64,000 bases of DNA from Dipteris shenzhenensis (lineage: Eukaryota > Polypodiophyta > Polypodiopsida > Gleicheniales). Both the position numbers and the translations under genes were made by a program. The notes beneath the pieces are model-generated. The model was given only the letters and a program-made list of their open reading frames with translations. It did not search any database and was not told where the DNA came from. Shown here one piece after another: positions 22,320-33,913 of this stretch (its first letter is position 1; each line of letters starts with the position of its first letter). The stretch is from the NCBI GenBank assembly GCA_047967505.1, contig CM106540.1; one strand, given 5' to 3'.

Positions 22320-24440
22320 GAGTTATGTAGCACATGTGACATGCCTAAGGTCTCTTCTTGAGTTGATGTGCTAGCTGTCAATTGAATCGCTTATAAGTTA
22401 TCGATAGATGGAGGCTTGCAGGAGTATCGTGGAAGCATATCATGGGCACACAGAGGATCAACGCACATAAAGAACTTGAGTACCTCTTTTTTGGGCTTTG
22501 CACGTGGATGTCTCAAAACTCGACTTGAATAAAGCACCTAGTTATGTTGTTGCCAATGATGAGGAGGCAAAATAGAGAAAGAAAGCAAACCAAAGCTTTC
22601 TCCACTGTCCAGAACTACCATGACCAATAGTCTCTCACCCTATGGGTTGCACATATCTTGATACAATAACCGGTTTCCCAAAAGAGATCTAGCATCACAA
22701 TACAGCAAACACTATGGCAATCACACCTGTACTATCCCTCTCGGGGTTCCAGGGATACTTCCCATTCCAAGCATGGACTCCCGACCCTTGCCTACTCAGC
22801 AACAAGGCTGTATCAAAGATGTGCCGTCTGCCTAGCAACCACTGCCTGCAAGTGACCCATCTCCTAGAGAAACCAACAACATATTCCCACACGGAACATG
22901 CTACTTGCCAAAGCCAGCAAATAGGATATACAATAAATTCAAACCGGCTCGAATTCAGTGCTCTTCCCACACTCAGTAGGCATCAATATTACAACGCATT
23001 AGCCTAGTAGGGCTCTGCTCTCACACCCATGTGACCATTGGCATCCATTCACAATGCAAACACCTGCATTTAACCTGAGAGCGTTTACTAGCAGCCCAAA
23101 CAAGGCCACACGCTCCCCAGACAATCACAAGTGTCCACTGACTCACTAGAATGCCCAAACAATGGGTGAAAGCATAACTGAACTACCCACGGTGCTCAGA
23201 AGCACGAACAACCTCTGCAAGCATTCATTGTGAACCATCTTGCCAAGCATGTCTCTCCAAAAACACAGCCCAATGCTCATAGACAGACACAAGAGAGCAT
23301 GTGTGAACCCTTTACCAGCCCGGAGTTCATCCCAAGCTCTTCCACGAGCCAATGCATAACTCCTTGCTAGTTTTCTGTTCACATTGCCACGTAGTTATTT
23401 GCACCGAGCATCCTTGACCCAAATGCCTATACACACAGCCCAAAGCCTCTGCAAATAGCTCACGTGAGCTGAGTAATAGGCCAACACCAGCCCCTTCACA
23501 AGCCCGTACAAACTGTACGGCAGATTTAGGCATAAGGATTAGCTTTGACACAAGAACCACAGGAGAACCTTCAGCTACAGCCAAAAGCACCGTGTGCCAC
23601 CTTTGGGAGTCCATACAAAAATCCGTGCACAGCCTTCATCTCTTGCAGTGAATGAACGAATCGTACGACCAGCCGTACGATTCCATACCAATATCGACCG
23701 AAAGCTCCGTATGGTCAACATGCATGCACTAGAAATCACGCCCTTGTGACAGCCCCTCTAGAGTATGCAATGATGTCCTGAATAGAGTGGCTCCTAGTGT
23801 CACTTCATCCATCTCCCATCACTGCAATACCACGTCTCAACCATATGTCTTTGATGGACTCAAACCCGGCTCCATGGCAGATTTCTTTGGCTCCAAAATT
23901 GTGGTGTGTAGAGCCTCACGTGAGGGAGAGGAGTGTATTAGGCTACAATCTCCTTCACCATATCAATGAATGAAGGATTGCAAGCATCTACTGTGGATAC
24001 ATCTGCTCCACAAAAGAAATGGCCCATTGTTGCATCTACCCACCCCGGATGCCATGAGTACACAAGGCCAGCCTGTATGGCTTGCAGGGTTGGTGAAGAG
24101 ATAGCCCTACATGTGCATGTGTGGATTAAGCTCTACTCCCAAACAAGAAGGCAAAAAAACATACAAAAACAAGATCAGGAGTGCTACCATACATGGAAGA
24201 ACCAGCTGCACCTAAGACTAGAGATGCCCAACCTCGAGGATCAAGAGTCACAAGTCGTGGTCCAATAATGCCCAACCTCCCTACAAGTTCCTTCAAAGGT
24301 ATGAGGTATGCTACTAACAGTGAAGGGCCTTACTCCCAACCAGTGAGTCTGTGCCTCCACTGTTTGTTGCTTTCAAAATGTGAAATTTCCACTCGCATGT
24401 TCCTCCTTTTGCTATGCCGTACTTGATGAGGGAATCAACC
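22320..24440. other. no gene recognised
   Basis: Overlapping frames of 60-100 codons on both strands (for example around 22.7-23.0 and 23.15-23.6 kb) lack domains. Nothing links them into a gene. The composition is balanced and less AT-rich than the left part of the window. Confidence 0.4.
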
Positions 24441-24452
24441 TCCAACCACTAA

Positions 24453-25499
24453 GGAGAAAGAAAGAAAGAAAGAAAGTTTATTAAAGTCTTCGGAAGACCG
24501 ATGGGTCTATGAGACTGTGAGAATCCTGATACAACAAGCTGTGGTAGTGGAGCTACTAAACGAGTATCCATACCAATGCAAAATGCAAAAATGCAGAATG
24601 GCAGTACTAAGTCCTAAGTACAACATAGTCATGTCCATGGTCGACTATATATCAATCTCAGCATCATCATCATCAGCGGCAGCAAGATATCAGGATGGAT
24701 GAGGCAGTGGAGGCATGACTGTCGACCACTCAAAGGTGCGGTCCTCGCACGTCTCCTGGTCGTAGCTCTGCGGCTGACTAGGGCTACTATGACCCCCCTC
24801 GATCGGGCTCTGACTCGAAACAAGGAGGGGATGTCCCCAAGTGTGATCTGTGTGTCGACCCCTCTGTCTAAGCTGCCGGGTCACAAGCTTCGGGCCACAC
24901 TCATGTCGAGGCCTCATCTCGTGGGGGTCCATGTGATCTAGCTGAAAGAACTCCGTGATAGAGCTCTGAGAGGGATCAGCCGAGGAAGAAGTCTGCTCCT
25001 GTCTTCGTGCTCGGAGTATCCTCTCGCGGTGTCTAAGTGCCTCATGAATGAAACTTGCCAAACACCGATGGTCCGGGTAGGAGAGCAAATGGGCCAAAAT
25101 CCCATAGCTATCCCTGAAGAGGCAGTGGAAACGCCCTCGAATCTCATAGTAAACAGGACACCTGAAGATGAAATGCTCCTCTGTCTCAACCTCCTACATG
25201 TTACACACTGTGCATATGCTCCTCTCCCTAGGTAGTTGCTCTACTCTACCGCTCTCGATGCGAAATCTATGTGAAGAGACCCGGAACTGCCCAAGAGAGA
25301 CCCTCAGCGAGTGGGGTAGGTGAATCTGCGTGTATCTTGGTGGGTCAATGAGACCCTCCGCTGTGATATGTAAGAAGTGATCTCTGTAGAAGCTAAGCTT
25401 CACTGGAAGTTCACTCGGTCCCAACCAGGTCCGAAATGTGTGTAGCTGTAGTAGATCCTCACGGATAACCTGGTTGACCTCATGTGATAGGAGGGGAGA
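24453..25499 (-). mobile_element. L1-like LINE, 3' part of ORF2 with tail
   Basis: On the minus strand the C-terminal part of a LINE ORF2 ends near 24690. It has the Cys/His reverse-transcriptase zinc-finger region: RESICTVCNM-type cysteines followed by EVETEEHFIFRCPVY. A TAG at 25194-25196 falls between CNM and EVE, where Gln is expected. Beyond the stop the 3' end carries a (CTTT)n tail, seen as GAAA repeats at 24453-24477 on the plus strand. This is the distal half of the LINE whose proximal half lies at 28.9-32.7 kb. Confidence 0.75.
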
Positions 25500-25865
25500 T
25501 GTTAGAAAATAGGAGGGAATGAATCACTCAATCCTCCACCCAAGATCTCTCCAACTCTCACACACTCAACTCAGATAGATGATCACAAATGCAACAAACA
25601 CACACTCAGAAATATAGACGGAGAGAGAGAGTATATTCATCCACCAAATGGTGGGCAGAAAATAACTCCAAGGGAGCAATACAAAACTCAGCAGGGTGCT
25701 GGAAAACAATGATGAACTCTCTCTCAGAAACTGCTCCAGATCTGAGTGCAAAACACAGCCTTGGAGAGGGGCTTTCAGTTTCGCACTGGATGCTGGAGTG
25801 AATGGAGAAGTGGGCCTTTTATAGGCACTACCCAGGCCCCTTTAGATGACCGACCAGCCCCTTCT
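25500..25865 (-). mobile_element. 3' LTR of the nested Copia element
   Basis: The segment begins on the plus strand with TGTTAGAAAATA, so the minus-strand LTR ends TCTAACA. It contains a minus-strand TATA box, CTATAAAAGG (25815-25824). It lies directly beyond the truncated reverse transcriptase. The exact inner border is blurred by the deletion that removed the end of pol. No second LTR copy was found at the 5' side near 28.94 kb. Confidence 0.6.
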
Positions 25866-28800
25866 CAATGAACAAGTAGAGGTTTGCCTCAGAAGGGCTC
25901 CGACTTAGCCCTATGTTCTGAAAGAATACATCAATCCTTTGGTACCAAGCTTTGGGGGCCTGTTTCAGCCCGTATAACGCCTTCTTCAACCTGCAGACCT
26001 TTAATGAGGACCCTGGATCTTGAAAATCCGGTGGCTGCTCTACGTATACCTCCTCCTCCTCCAGGGTTCCATTAAGGAATGCAGACTTCACATCCATTTA
26101 AAAAATAGGCCACTGGAATTGGGTACCAAGGGCAATCATTGTCCGGATAGTAACCATGCGAGCAGTGGGAGCAAAAGTTTCATCAAAATCCATGCCTTCA
26201 GTTTGAGCAAAACCTTTGACCACTAACCTTGCTTTGTACTTATCCAAGCTGCCGTCTGATTTGTATTTAAGTTTGTATACCCACTTAGTGCCGATGACTT
26301 TCCGTCACGGGGGCCTGGCCACTAAGTCCCAGGTATTGTTCTTCAGGATAGCATCCATCTCTGCCTGCATGGCAGCCTGCCATTCTGGATTGTCCTTCGC
26401 CTCCTCGAAGGTCCTTGGCTCTTCAAGCTGAGCCATCAATGCAAAGTTCACGGATGGGGTCTTCTAAAGACGTTGGGACCGTCGCAATCTAGAACTGCTA
26501 CTCTTAGGTATTTCGATGACCCGAGAGTCTTCCAATGTTCTTAGGTACCATTGGGGCAACCTCTTCTGCTTCTCAGTAGGAGGAGGAACTGAAACTGCTT
26601 CTGGAACATCCTGCTCTTCCTCAGTACCTTGTGGAACATCAACTTCCGATTTCGCCACCTCTTGGATGGTCAACCTGGGGCGGGGTGGGTTCGGGGGCTG
26701 AATAATCTCCTCCTTAATCTGAGGCTCCTCCTAAAGTTCAGGTTCCTTTTCCTCGAAGACGACATCCCAACTGATAAGGATCTACTTCTTTACTGGGTCG
26801 AAGAGTCGATAGGCCTTGGATTCTTCGCTATACCCAACAAAGATATATTTTCTGCTCCGGGAATCAAGCTTGGTCCTGTCTTCCTTGTGCACATGCACCC
26901 ATACATTAGAACCAAAAATACGAAGATGAGTGATAGAGGGCTTCTTACCATAAAATGCCTCATATGGAGTCTTGTCCTTGACGGCCTTCGTCTTGGTCCT
27001 GTTGAGAATGTGTACGGCTGTATTGATAGCTTCACTCCAATAGGCTTTAGAAAGGTTCCTCCCTCGGAGCATAGCAAGCCCTATCTCCGTGGTGGTTCTA
27101 TGCTTCCTCTCGGCTACCCCGTTTTGCTGAGAAGTATGTGCTATGGTGAGTTGTCGCTTGATCCCATGCTTACGACAAAATGTGTTCAACTCATTTGAGG
27201 TGAATTCTCCCCCCCTGTCTATACGGAACGTCTTGACATCCTCCCCTGTCTCCTTTTCAACTCTAGCCTTCCAGTCCTTGAACTTCTTGAAAGCCTATGA
27301 CTTTTTAGCCAAACAATACACCCAAGTCATTCTACTAAAATCATCCACAAAGAGAAGTGAGTACCTAGATCCTGCCCACGATGCTGTAGACATTGGGCCA
27401 CAAAGGTCGGCATGAACCAACTCAAGTGGTTTGCTGGCCCGAAACGAGGCCTCTTGTGGGAACTTGTCCCTGTGCTGCTTGCCTTCTAGACAAGCCCTAC
27501 AGACACCATCATTGCCTGTAATAGGTGGAAGTCCATCCACCATCTTCAGTTTTGACATTTCAGCCAAGGTTCCATAGCTGACATGACCGAAGCGCTCATG
27601 CCAAAGTTTGGACTTTCCGTTGTCTTCATGAACCAACATTGCACTGAGGCGGTACAGTCCGTTTTCTTCAACTCCTTGGGCCACCATCTGTCCATTTGCT
27701 TTGGATGTCACGGTGACCTTGCCGTCTTCAAAGAGAACTGACATGTTGTTCTTGTCCCTCTGACTTACAGACAGTAAGTTCTTGCAAAGGTTGGGTACAT
27801 AAAGTACTCCAGAGATATCCTTCTCCTCTCCCGAGGTCGTAATGAAAGGAATGCTACCAATGCCCTTCACACGACATGTCCGGCTATCCCCGACAGAAAC
27901 TTTGGAATCCGGGTGTGTACTTTCCATGGTTTTGAACCAAGTCTTTCTATTAGACGTGCTTAGAAGCTCCGCTGTCAACATACCAACCCTCTTTGCCTTC
28001 ACTGACTGCATACGCTGAACAATGTTCACTAATTAAAAACAATTGTCTTGTCGTCACATTGGCAAAATCATTCTTAGGCTCTTCTTTGATCCTAGCTTCT
28101 CTCTTTCGCTTCTGATCCGCCTTCTTCTTTCGGCATTCTTTGGCGGAGTGGCCAAGCTTTTCACAGTAAAAGCACTTCATTTTCTTCTTTCGGTCAACGT
28201 CCTCTGACTTCTTGAACTCCTTTGACTTGCCTTTTCCAAGTTTGTCTTTGGCCACTAATGCCTTCTAGTCAGTTTGCGTAAAGAGTTTCTCTCGAGCCTC
28301 CTCCTGAAGCAGGAGTGGGCCAAGCTCCTCAAAGGTGATTGGCTTAGTCCGTTGACCAGTCACAAAACTTTTCAAACTCCGTGGCAACTTGTGGAGTGTG
28401 AGCAACGCCAACTGGCTCGAGTCCACCTTCTGACCAACCGCTGCGAGCTGGTCCCACACGACTTTCACCTTTGTCAGATGGTCATGCACACTATCACCCT
28501 CGTTCATATCAAGATTATAAAGTTGATGCTGAAGAGTAATGATACGGGCTGTATTGTCGGTTTCATACAGCTCCTTCAGTATGGCCCACACCTCTGAAGA
28601 CATCTCTGCCAACTGGATATGAGGGATCACAGCATCTGCTGTCGTGCCGATTAGCATTGCTAAGGCTTGAGCATCCCTCTCTTCCCATGCACTGAGTTCA
28701 TCCGCATCTACTTCAAATAGAACCACAATGTCCTCCGGCTTCTCCTCAGTCCCAATCACTATCTTCCACAGCTTCCGTGCCAACAGATGGCTTCGGATCT

Positions 28801-28938
28801 TGACTTTCCAGATTGGATAGTTCGTCCCATCGAGCTTTCCACCTTCACCAAAATTGGGAATGAATGAAGAAGGAAGATGACTGGAGAAGGAGGAAGGTCG
28901 AGCAGTGGGTGTAAAGGCTTCTGAACGCTGATCCATCT
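25828..28938 (-). mobile_element. Copia gag-pol, truncated and interrupted
   Basis: Order on the minus strand: gag (about 28938-28265), a CCHC knuckle CFYCEKLGHSAKEC, protease DSGASKH, then after a one-base frameshift the pre-integrase region, integrase (VDDFSRMTW; IDRGGEF; later WSEAINTAVHILNRT), and reverse transcriptase from [10 protein letters not shown] to SEANLYLF. The YVDD box and RNase H are deleted. Stops in the frame are TAG at D-x-KALVAK, S-x-AFKK, KK-x-ILIS, EL-x-EE and RL-x-KT, TAA before MDVKSAF, and one TGA. Nearly all are at Gln- or Arg-compatible codons. The element is dead. Confidence 0.9.
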
Positions 28939-30160
28939 CGGTAGTGTATGATGAAACTATCTCAACAGGTGACCCCTCAAATGTGAACTGCTCCTGACGC
29001 ATGATGGCTCGAGATGTATTGAAGATCATGACCTTGGTTTTACCCAGGTTGACCTTCAAATCATGAGACTCACAAAGGGACTGTAGTGCGTCTAGGTGTT
29101 TCTGGAGCCCCTCTGCCGAGGAAGACAAGAGAGCCACGTCATCTGCGTAGATCAATATCTGGATCACATGCCCGCAAGAGAGCAACCTACACCCCCTTGT
29201 GTCTGCATCATTGTCTCAAGCTCGTCAATGTAGAGGCCAAACAATATAGGCAACAAAGGACAACCTTGTTTGACCCCGATGGTGCTCATGATCTCGTCTG
29301 TCCATCCAGATCCTGCACGAACTCTGCATGAAACTCTCTCGTAAAGTGCCATGACAGCCCAAATAATCTCCTGGTCATAACCCAAGTCCGGTAGGCACCG
29401 TATGAGGCGGGCTCTCGGAACCGTGTCAAATGCCTTGCGGAAATCCACAAAGCAACAGTAAACCCTCTGCTTCCGTGCCATCGCCTCCTCGATGATACAT
29501 TTGAGCTTGAGAATGTGGTCCATGGTTCCATGATCACGCCAGAATCCAGCCTGTCCTACTGCTCTAAGTCCTCAACACTCTACAAATCTGCTAACCTCGG
29601 AGTCAAGTACTGATGCATAAATCTTGGACATGACATGTCCAATCATAATGGTCTTGTAGTTCTCCGGCCTCATGGGATCCCCTGCCTTGTGGATGATTGA
29701 GATAGTGTTAATGGTCCAAGTGTGTGGAAACCCCGAACAAACAGCTTAATTAAAAAGCTTTGCTAAGATCGGGGCTAGGATGTTAATCCCATATGCAATG
29801 AACTCAGTGCATAACCCCTCATAATCCTTCGCTCGGCCATTATGAAGTTTCATTACGGCATCCTTTACCCCTCCTCTAGTGAAGAGGGTGCAAGCTATGG
29901 GACGAGGCATGTGTGAGAGATTAGGGACTGGCTGATTTGGGATGTCATAAAGTGTGCGTGCATAATCAAACCAGATCTGAGTGTCAGTGAGTGGCGGAGG
30001 AGACCATCCTTCTAGAAATCTCCGCCAGAAGTCCTTAGAGTTGTTACTAAACAAAATGTTCAGTAGCTCCTCCTCGTTCCGATAAACGAAGTCTAGTTTC
30101 TTCCTCCGTACCAGTCTACGGTACTCGCGTAGCATATCTAGTGCGCCCGGAAGACTGTTT
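28939..30160 (-). mobile_element. L1-like LINE ORF2, reverse transcriptase
   Basis: Minus-strand blocks include CCFVDFRKAFDTVPRARL, IGVKQGCPLLPILFGLYI (the RT fingers and thumb-side motif) and LIYADDVALLSSS (the catalytic YADD box). They are followed by LKVNLGKTKVM. Stops interrupt it, for example a TAA after LAKLFN and a TGA before GLRAVGQAGF. After EIVSSYT the RT frame runs without a break into the gag of the nested Copia, so one 306-codon open frame (29185-28265) is a chimera of two elements. About 250 residues of LINE sequence are missing at the junction compared with the usual layout. Confidence 0.85.
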
Positions 30161-30184
30161 TTTGTTTCGAATCTGAGCTGACGG

Positions 30185-30345
30185 CGTAAAGCCTTATACT
30201 CATCATCGTATCAACTATTACATGGTACGGTCCTAGGGGGTGGAGCAGGTGGAGTGGGGGAAAGCGTAAAGCCTTACACTCATCATCGTATTAACTATTA
30301 CAAGGTACAGTCCCAAGGGATGGACGGGTGGAGCGGGTGGTGTGG
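30185..30345. repeat. 80-bp tandem duplication in LINE linker
   Basis: Two adjacent copies of about 80 bp start at 30185 and 30265 with CGTAAAGCCTTAYACTCATC. They differ at several positions. They lie in the ORF2 spacer between the endonuclease and reverse transcriptase regions and disrupt the frame. Confidence 0.75.
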
Positions 30346-30659
30346 GGGAAAGCGTGAATGGCAACCTCGTGTAGTGAGCAGGTGACAAGGGCAGCACAAT
30401 CCTCTAAAAGGAGTATGAAGTCAATATAAGCGAGAAGTATGTACAGACGGCCGGAGTAAGACGGTGAGTGATCTCGATCAAAGCATATATCGTGGTAGGT
30501 GGAGTAAGAACTGAGGGGGATGGAAGGTGCTGTGCGAAGGGGGGTAGAGATGCTAAAGAAAAGGTATGTATGATCAGCCCCCGAGGGGAGAGGTGCTACA
30601 GTGAAGTCAATGATGCAAGATGTGAAGGCAAAGGATCCCATAAGTAATCAACAACGCTA

Positions 30660-31390
30660 GAGCCCCCCCCATGTGGAAAGCATCTGAAACCACCTGAAGC
30701 GGGCCATATGTCAAGACCATTATAGATAATGAGATCATGTATCCTGCCACGGTCTAATAGGACCTATCCATAAGATGAGAATTAACCTCGTCTGTCAGCC
30801 AAAATACCTGCCTCCTCAAGGTCAATATCTGACAGTAGAGTAGAATCATCTCTGAAGTCAAGAAGTGATACTTGACGGGCCCTTGTCCTCGCATTGAAGT
30901 CCCCTACTAGGAGGACTTCTCCGCGGCTAGAGAAGTGAATGATGTACTGATAAAGAGCAGCAAATGGGGATGTCTCATCATCACCTCAAATATCTCTGTC
31001 AAAGTGGGAGGTCTCAGGAGGGAAGTAGCAAACTGCGACAAACAGATCCCGGCTGTCCATGTGCCGAATCCGGATCCAAAGAAATCTGAAATATGTATCT
31101 CTCTGCTCTACTGAAATGGTCCCAAGAAGTGTGGATCTGAAAAGGACTGCAACTCCGCCTGAGCCTCGAACTCCTCCTGTACCCCTCGTCTCATCTCTAT
31201 AGGCAGACTCCCATGTATATCCGCTGACTACTGGAAGAGGACGCTCTCGACTCTGATGTGTCTCTGTATAAAAGACTATGTCGTGACCTGTATAGGATTC
31301 CGAGAACTTCCCTGGTTCTGACCATAAGGTACCATTACAGTTCCAAATGGTGCAGGATGAGTCTCACAAACCCCGCTTCCCTATGTAGGG
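30660..31390 (-). mobile_element. LINE AP-like endonuclease domain
   Basis: Minus-strand translation gives DIVFYTETHQSRERPLPVV, GGVAVLFR and VLLVGDFNARTR. These are the recognisable Glu (TETH), Gly-rich and GDFNA motifs of the apurinic-type endonuclease at the start of LINE ORF2. In-frame TGA and frameshifts break it. The endonuclease nicks target DNA for target-primed reverse transcription; here it is inactive. Confidence 0.75.
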
Positions 31391-32674
31391 GGGGGGGCAC
31401 GTGCCCTACGGGGACCTGTAAGAAGTCGTCCCTCTCGTACCACTATCCACTTCCCCTCCTTTTCAGCCTGATCCCGCTGCTGTAGCAAGGAGCGCCTCTC
31501 CTCAACTTGTAGAGGTGTGAGGTCCTCATCCATAGAGATCACTGGCTGAGCTCGAAGGACTGACCTACATCCTAGAGCTGAAAGTCGTGCTTGAGTGTCA
31601 TGGAACCGTATGGTCAAGGGTTGCTCTTGGTTGGGATCTCTCCCCACCCGCCATGCCCTCTCTATCCTGTGCTCAGTCACACCCAGGGTAGCGGTCACGA
31701 ACGCAGCCGCATCTGCCATCGGTGTAGCCTCAGTGCGTGGGATCCCACGTACTCTGATGTTGAGAGCCTTACTGGCTCTCTACTGCTACTCCATGAGGGT
31801 AGCCAAAACGGTTACCCTTGCGGGTTCCCGTTTAGCCACGTCAACCCATCTAGATGTCTCTTGAATAGCAAATTGCATGCTCGCAATCTGTGCCTCGAAC
31901 ACCAGGGTACTCCCTGGGACAGTGTGTGGTTGTGACGTCCTGTCGGAGCTGCATGATATCTTGTCTGAGTCCCTGAATGAGACCAGCCTGCTCCCGAATG
32001 GCCCTAGCCTGCTCCTGTATGATGCAGCTCTGGTCCTGGTAGAAGCAAACCTGCTCTCGTGTGAAGCGAGAAAGCTCTATCTCACACTCACGGAAACTAT
32101 GTATCTCCATGAGCAGGTTCTCACAGGCCTCTAGTGTATCAGCCCACCCAAGTCCAAGCTGAAACTGTGATGACTGAGGCATGAAAGTGTGGGACTGAGT
32201 CCGGAAACTGGACGGTGACTGGGTGAACTGGGTGAGGAACGGAGATGACAGTGGAATGGATGAGGCAGTCCCAACAGAGTGTGGGAGTGTGGGCTGACTG
32301 AGAGGGAGAGGGGAGAGTGAAGCGTAATGCGGAACAGTGTATGACACCTCCGAAGTAGGGGTCATAAGTGGTGCGAGGGCTGTAACAGGAGAGGAGGGGA
32401 AGGGAACAACCGGCACCATGGGCATAAGTATGTCACTGATCGTAGATGTAGAGCAAGCTGAGACTGGAACTGGAGCTGAGCCTGAAGCCGGGGCTGAAGT
32501 CGAAGTAGAGATAGAGATAGAGATAGAGGGAGCTGAGGCTGGAACTGAAACTGAAACTGAAACTGTAGCAAGAGCTGAGGTCGAGGCAGAGATAGAGGCT
32601 GAAGAGGCTGAGGCTGGTCCTGCCTTTGCTTTGCTGTCTACCCCGAGTCCACTTCGGTTGTAACGTGTGTTCAC
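31381..32674 (-). mobile_element. LINE ORF1-like protein, broken
   Basis: The first block (32674-31850) has an Ala/Ser-rich low-complexity start (imperfect SAS, SIS and VSV repeats) and then a Gln/Arg/Glu-rich coiled coil (EQARAIREQAGLIQGLRQ). After a frameshift near 31.9 kb the frame continues to the block 31719-31381, which resembles the RNA-binding region of L1 ORF1 (LTIRFHDTQARLSALGC; MDEDLTPLQVEERRSLL). At 31780-31788 the codons read TAG CAG TAG inside the phrase ME-x-Q-x-RASKALNIRVRG. This is a clear case of a Gln run hit twice. Confidence 0.65.
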
Positions 32675-33150
32675 ATCCTCCAGTTTCAGTTGTGTCGTTT
32701 GCTTTTTTTTGTTGTTGTTGTTGTCATCTTTCTTGGCTTTGTCTCAATGCCATGTGGAGGAGCCATCGAAAGAGATGATGAAAGAGAGGAAGAGAGAGGG
32801 TAGGGAGCTGCAAAAGGGCTGTGAAATTTGCTGCAGTATGCAAACTTCAAAGCAAGGGGGAGTCTGAGAGGGGCTGAGAGGAGGGGGCTGAGAGAAGAGA
32901 GCTCTCAGTCTCAGCTGAGAGGAGGGGGCTGAGCAGTAAGAGGAGGAAAGAGGGGTTTAAGAGGAGGGAAGAGGCTGAGAGGAGGGGGGTACCACTAAGA
33001 GAAGGAGCTGAGAGGAGTAAGGGTGGACTGAGAGAGGAGGGGGGACAACTAAGACGAAGAGCTGAGAGAAGTAAGGGTGGACTGAGAGAGGGCAGAGAGG
33101 AGGGTCCAATAGGCTGGAGTGACAACAAACAGTGCCATTTCAGCAATTTT
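32675..33150. repeat. purine-rich minisatellite
   Basis: Imperfect repeats of GAGGGGGCTGAGAGGAG and related units occupy about 32860-33110, next to a short (GTT)n run near 32712. No gene is supported. It lies beyond the 5' end of the LINE. Confidence 0.7.
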
Positions 33151-33730
33151 ATCCCCTTCCCCTAGTGCCTGACCCAAAACCCCGAACTCAGAATGCGTTT
33201 TGTGAACGCCAAAACGGCATTTCCTCAAGTTTCGGACCCAATGAACGTTCCGGACATTCCAGGACACCTTGAATTCCCAGAATAGACATTCCCCTGTTCC
33301 AGAAGCTGGAATGGCATTCCCTAGTAATTATGGTTCTACTTCCTTATTCCATTGTATTATATCCTCCTATTGATAAAGGAGCCATATTTTGGTTAGTTTC
33401 TTCCTAGAAACTACTTCTGATTCCGACCAGAGTTCTATTGTATTCAGAAAACCAGTACTATTGGAATATAGAAATATGCTAGGTGCTTAGCTCTGGCAAG
33501 GGGTAATCCTCATTCGCACCCAATGTGTGTCGTCGTTTCTGTATTCTATTCTCTTTACCCTATATGTTCTAAGCTTTGTATGATTATGAAAGTGAATGTT
33601 GTTTCAATTCTCAGTTGACAGACAGAACAGCCATCCCCTACACAACACAGCCATACCACAAACTCAAAACAACCCCCTGTGGCTCTGCCAGAGGTCGATC
33701 GCTAGTGAAAACCATATATAGATAGTAAGG

Positions 33731-33770
33731 TGGGGTAGGGGGGGGGGGGGTGTTCTGTGGGGGGGACTAC
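33731..33770 (+). repeat. G-run cluster
   Basis: Several G runs, one of about 12, lie within 40 bases at the 3' side of the PPR gene. They could form a G-quadruplex. Run length in an assembly is also error-prone. Confidence 0.5.
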
Positions 33771-33913
33771 ATAACAAATAAACCATGCAAGCCCATCCTT
33801 CAAATCATAAATGCAGAATGATTTGACACTGCAACTTCGCACCTTTCACTCTTTAACATGATTTTGGTGCGTTGTAACTATCACTGCTTCATCTAGCTTC
33901 ACTTTTTATGTAG

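Noticed and set aside
22695-23614. Complementary frames on both strands as a gene
   Set aside because: No domain, no consistent start and no clear preference for either strand.
24453-24477. (GAAA)n as an independent microsatellite
   Set aside because: On the minus strand it sits exactly where the LINE 3' tail should be.
31850-32674. Ala/Ser/Val-rich N-terminal frame as a host structural protein
   Set aside because: It continues, through a frameshift, into an L1 ORF1-like RNA-binding block and lies just before the LINE endonuclease.
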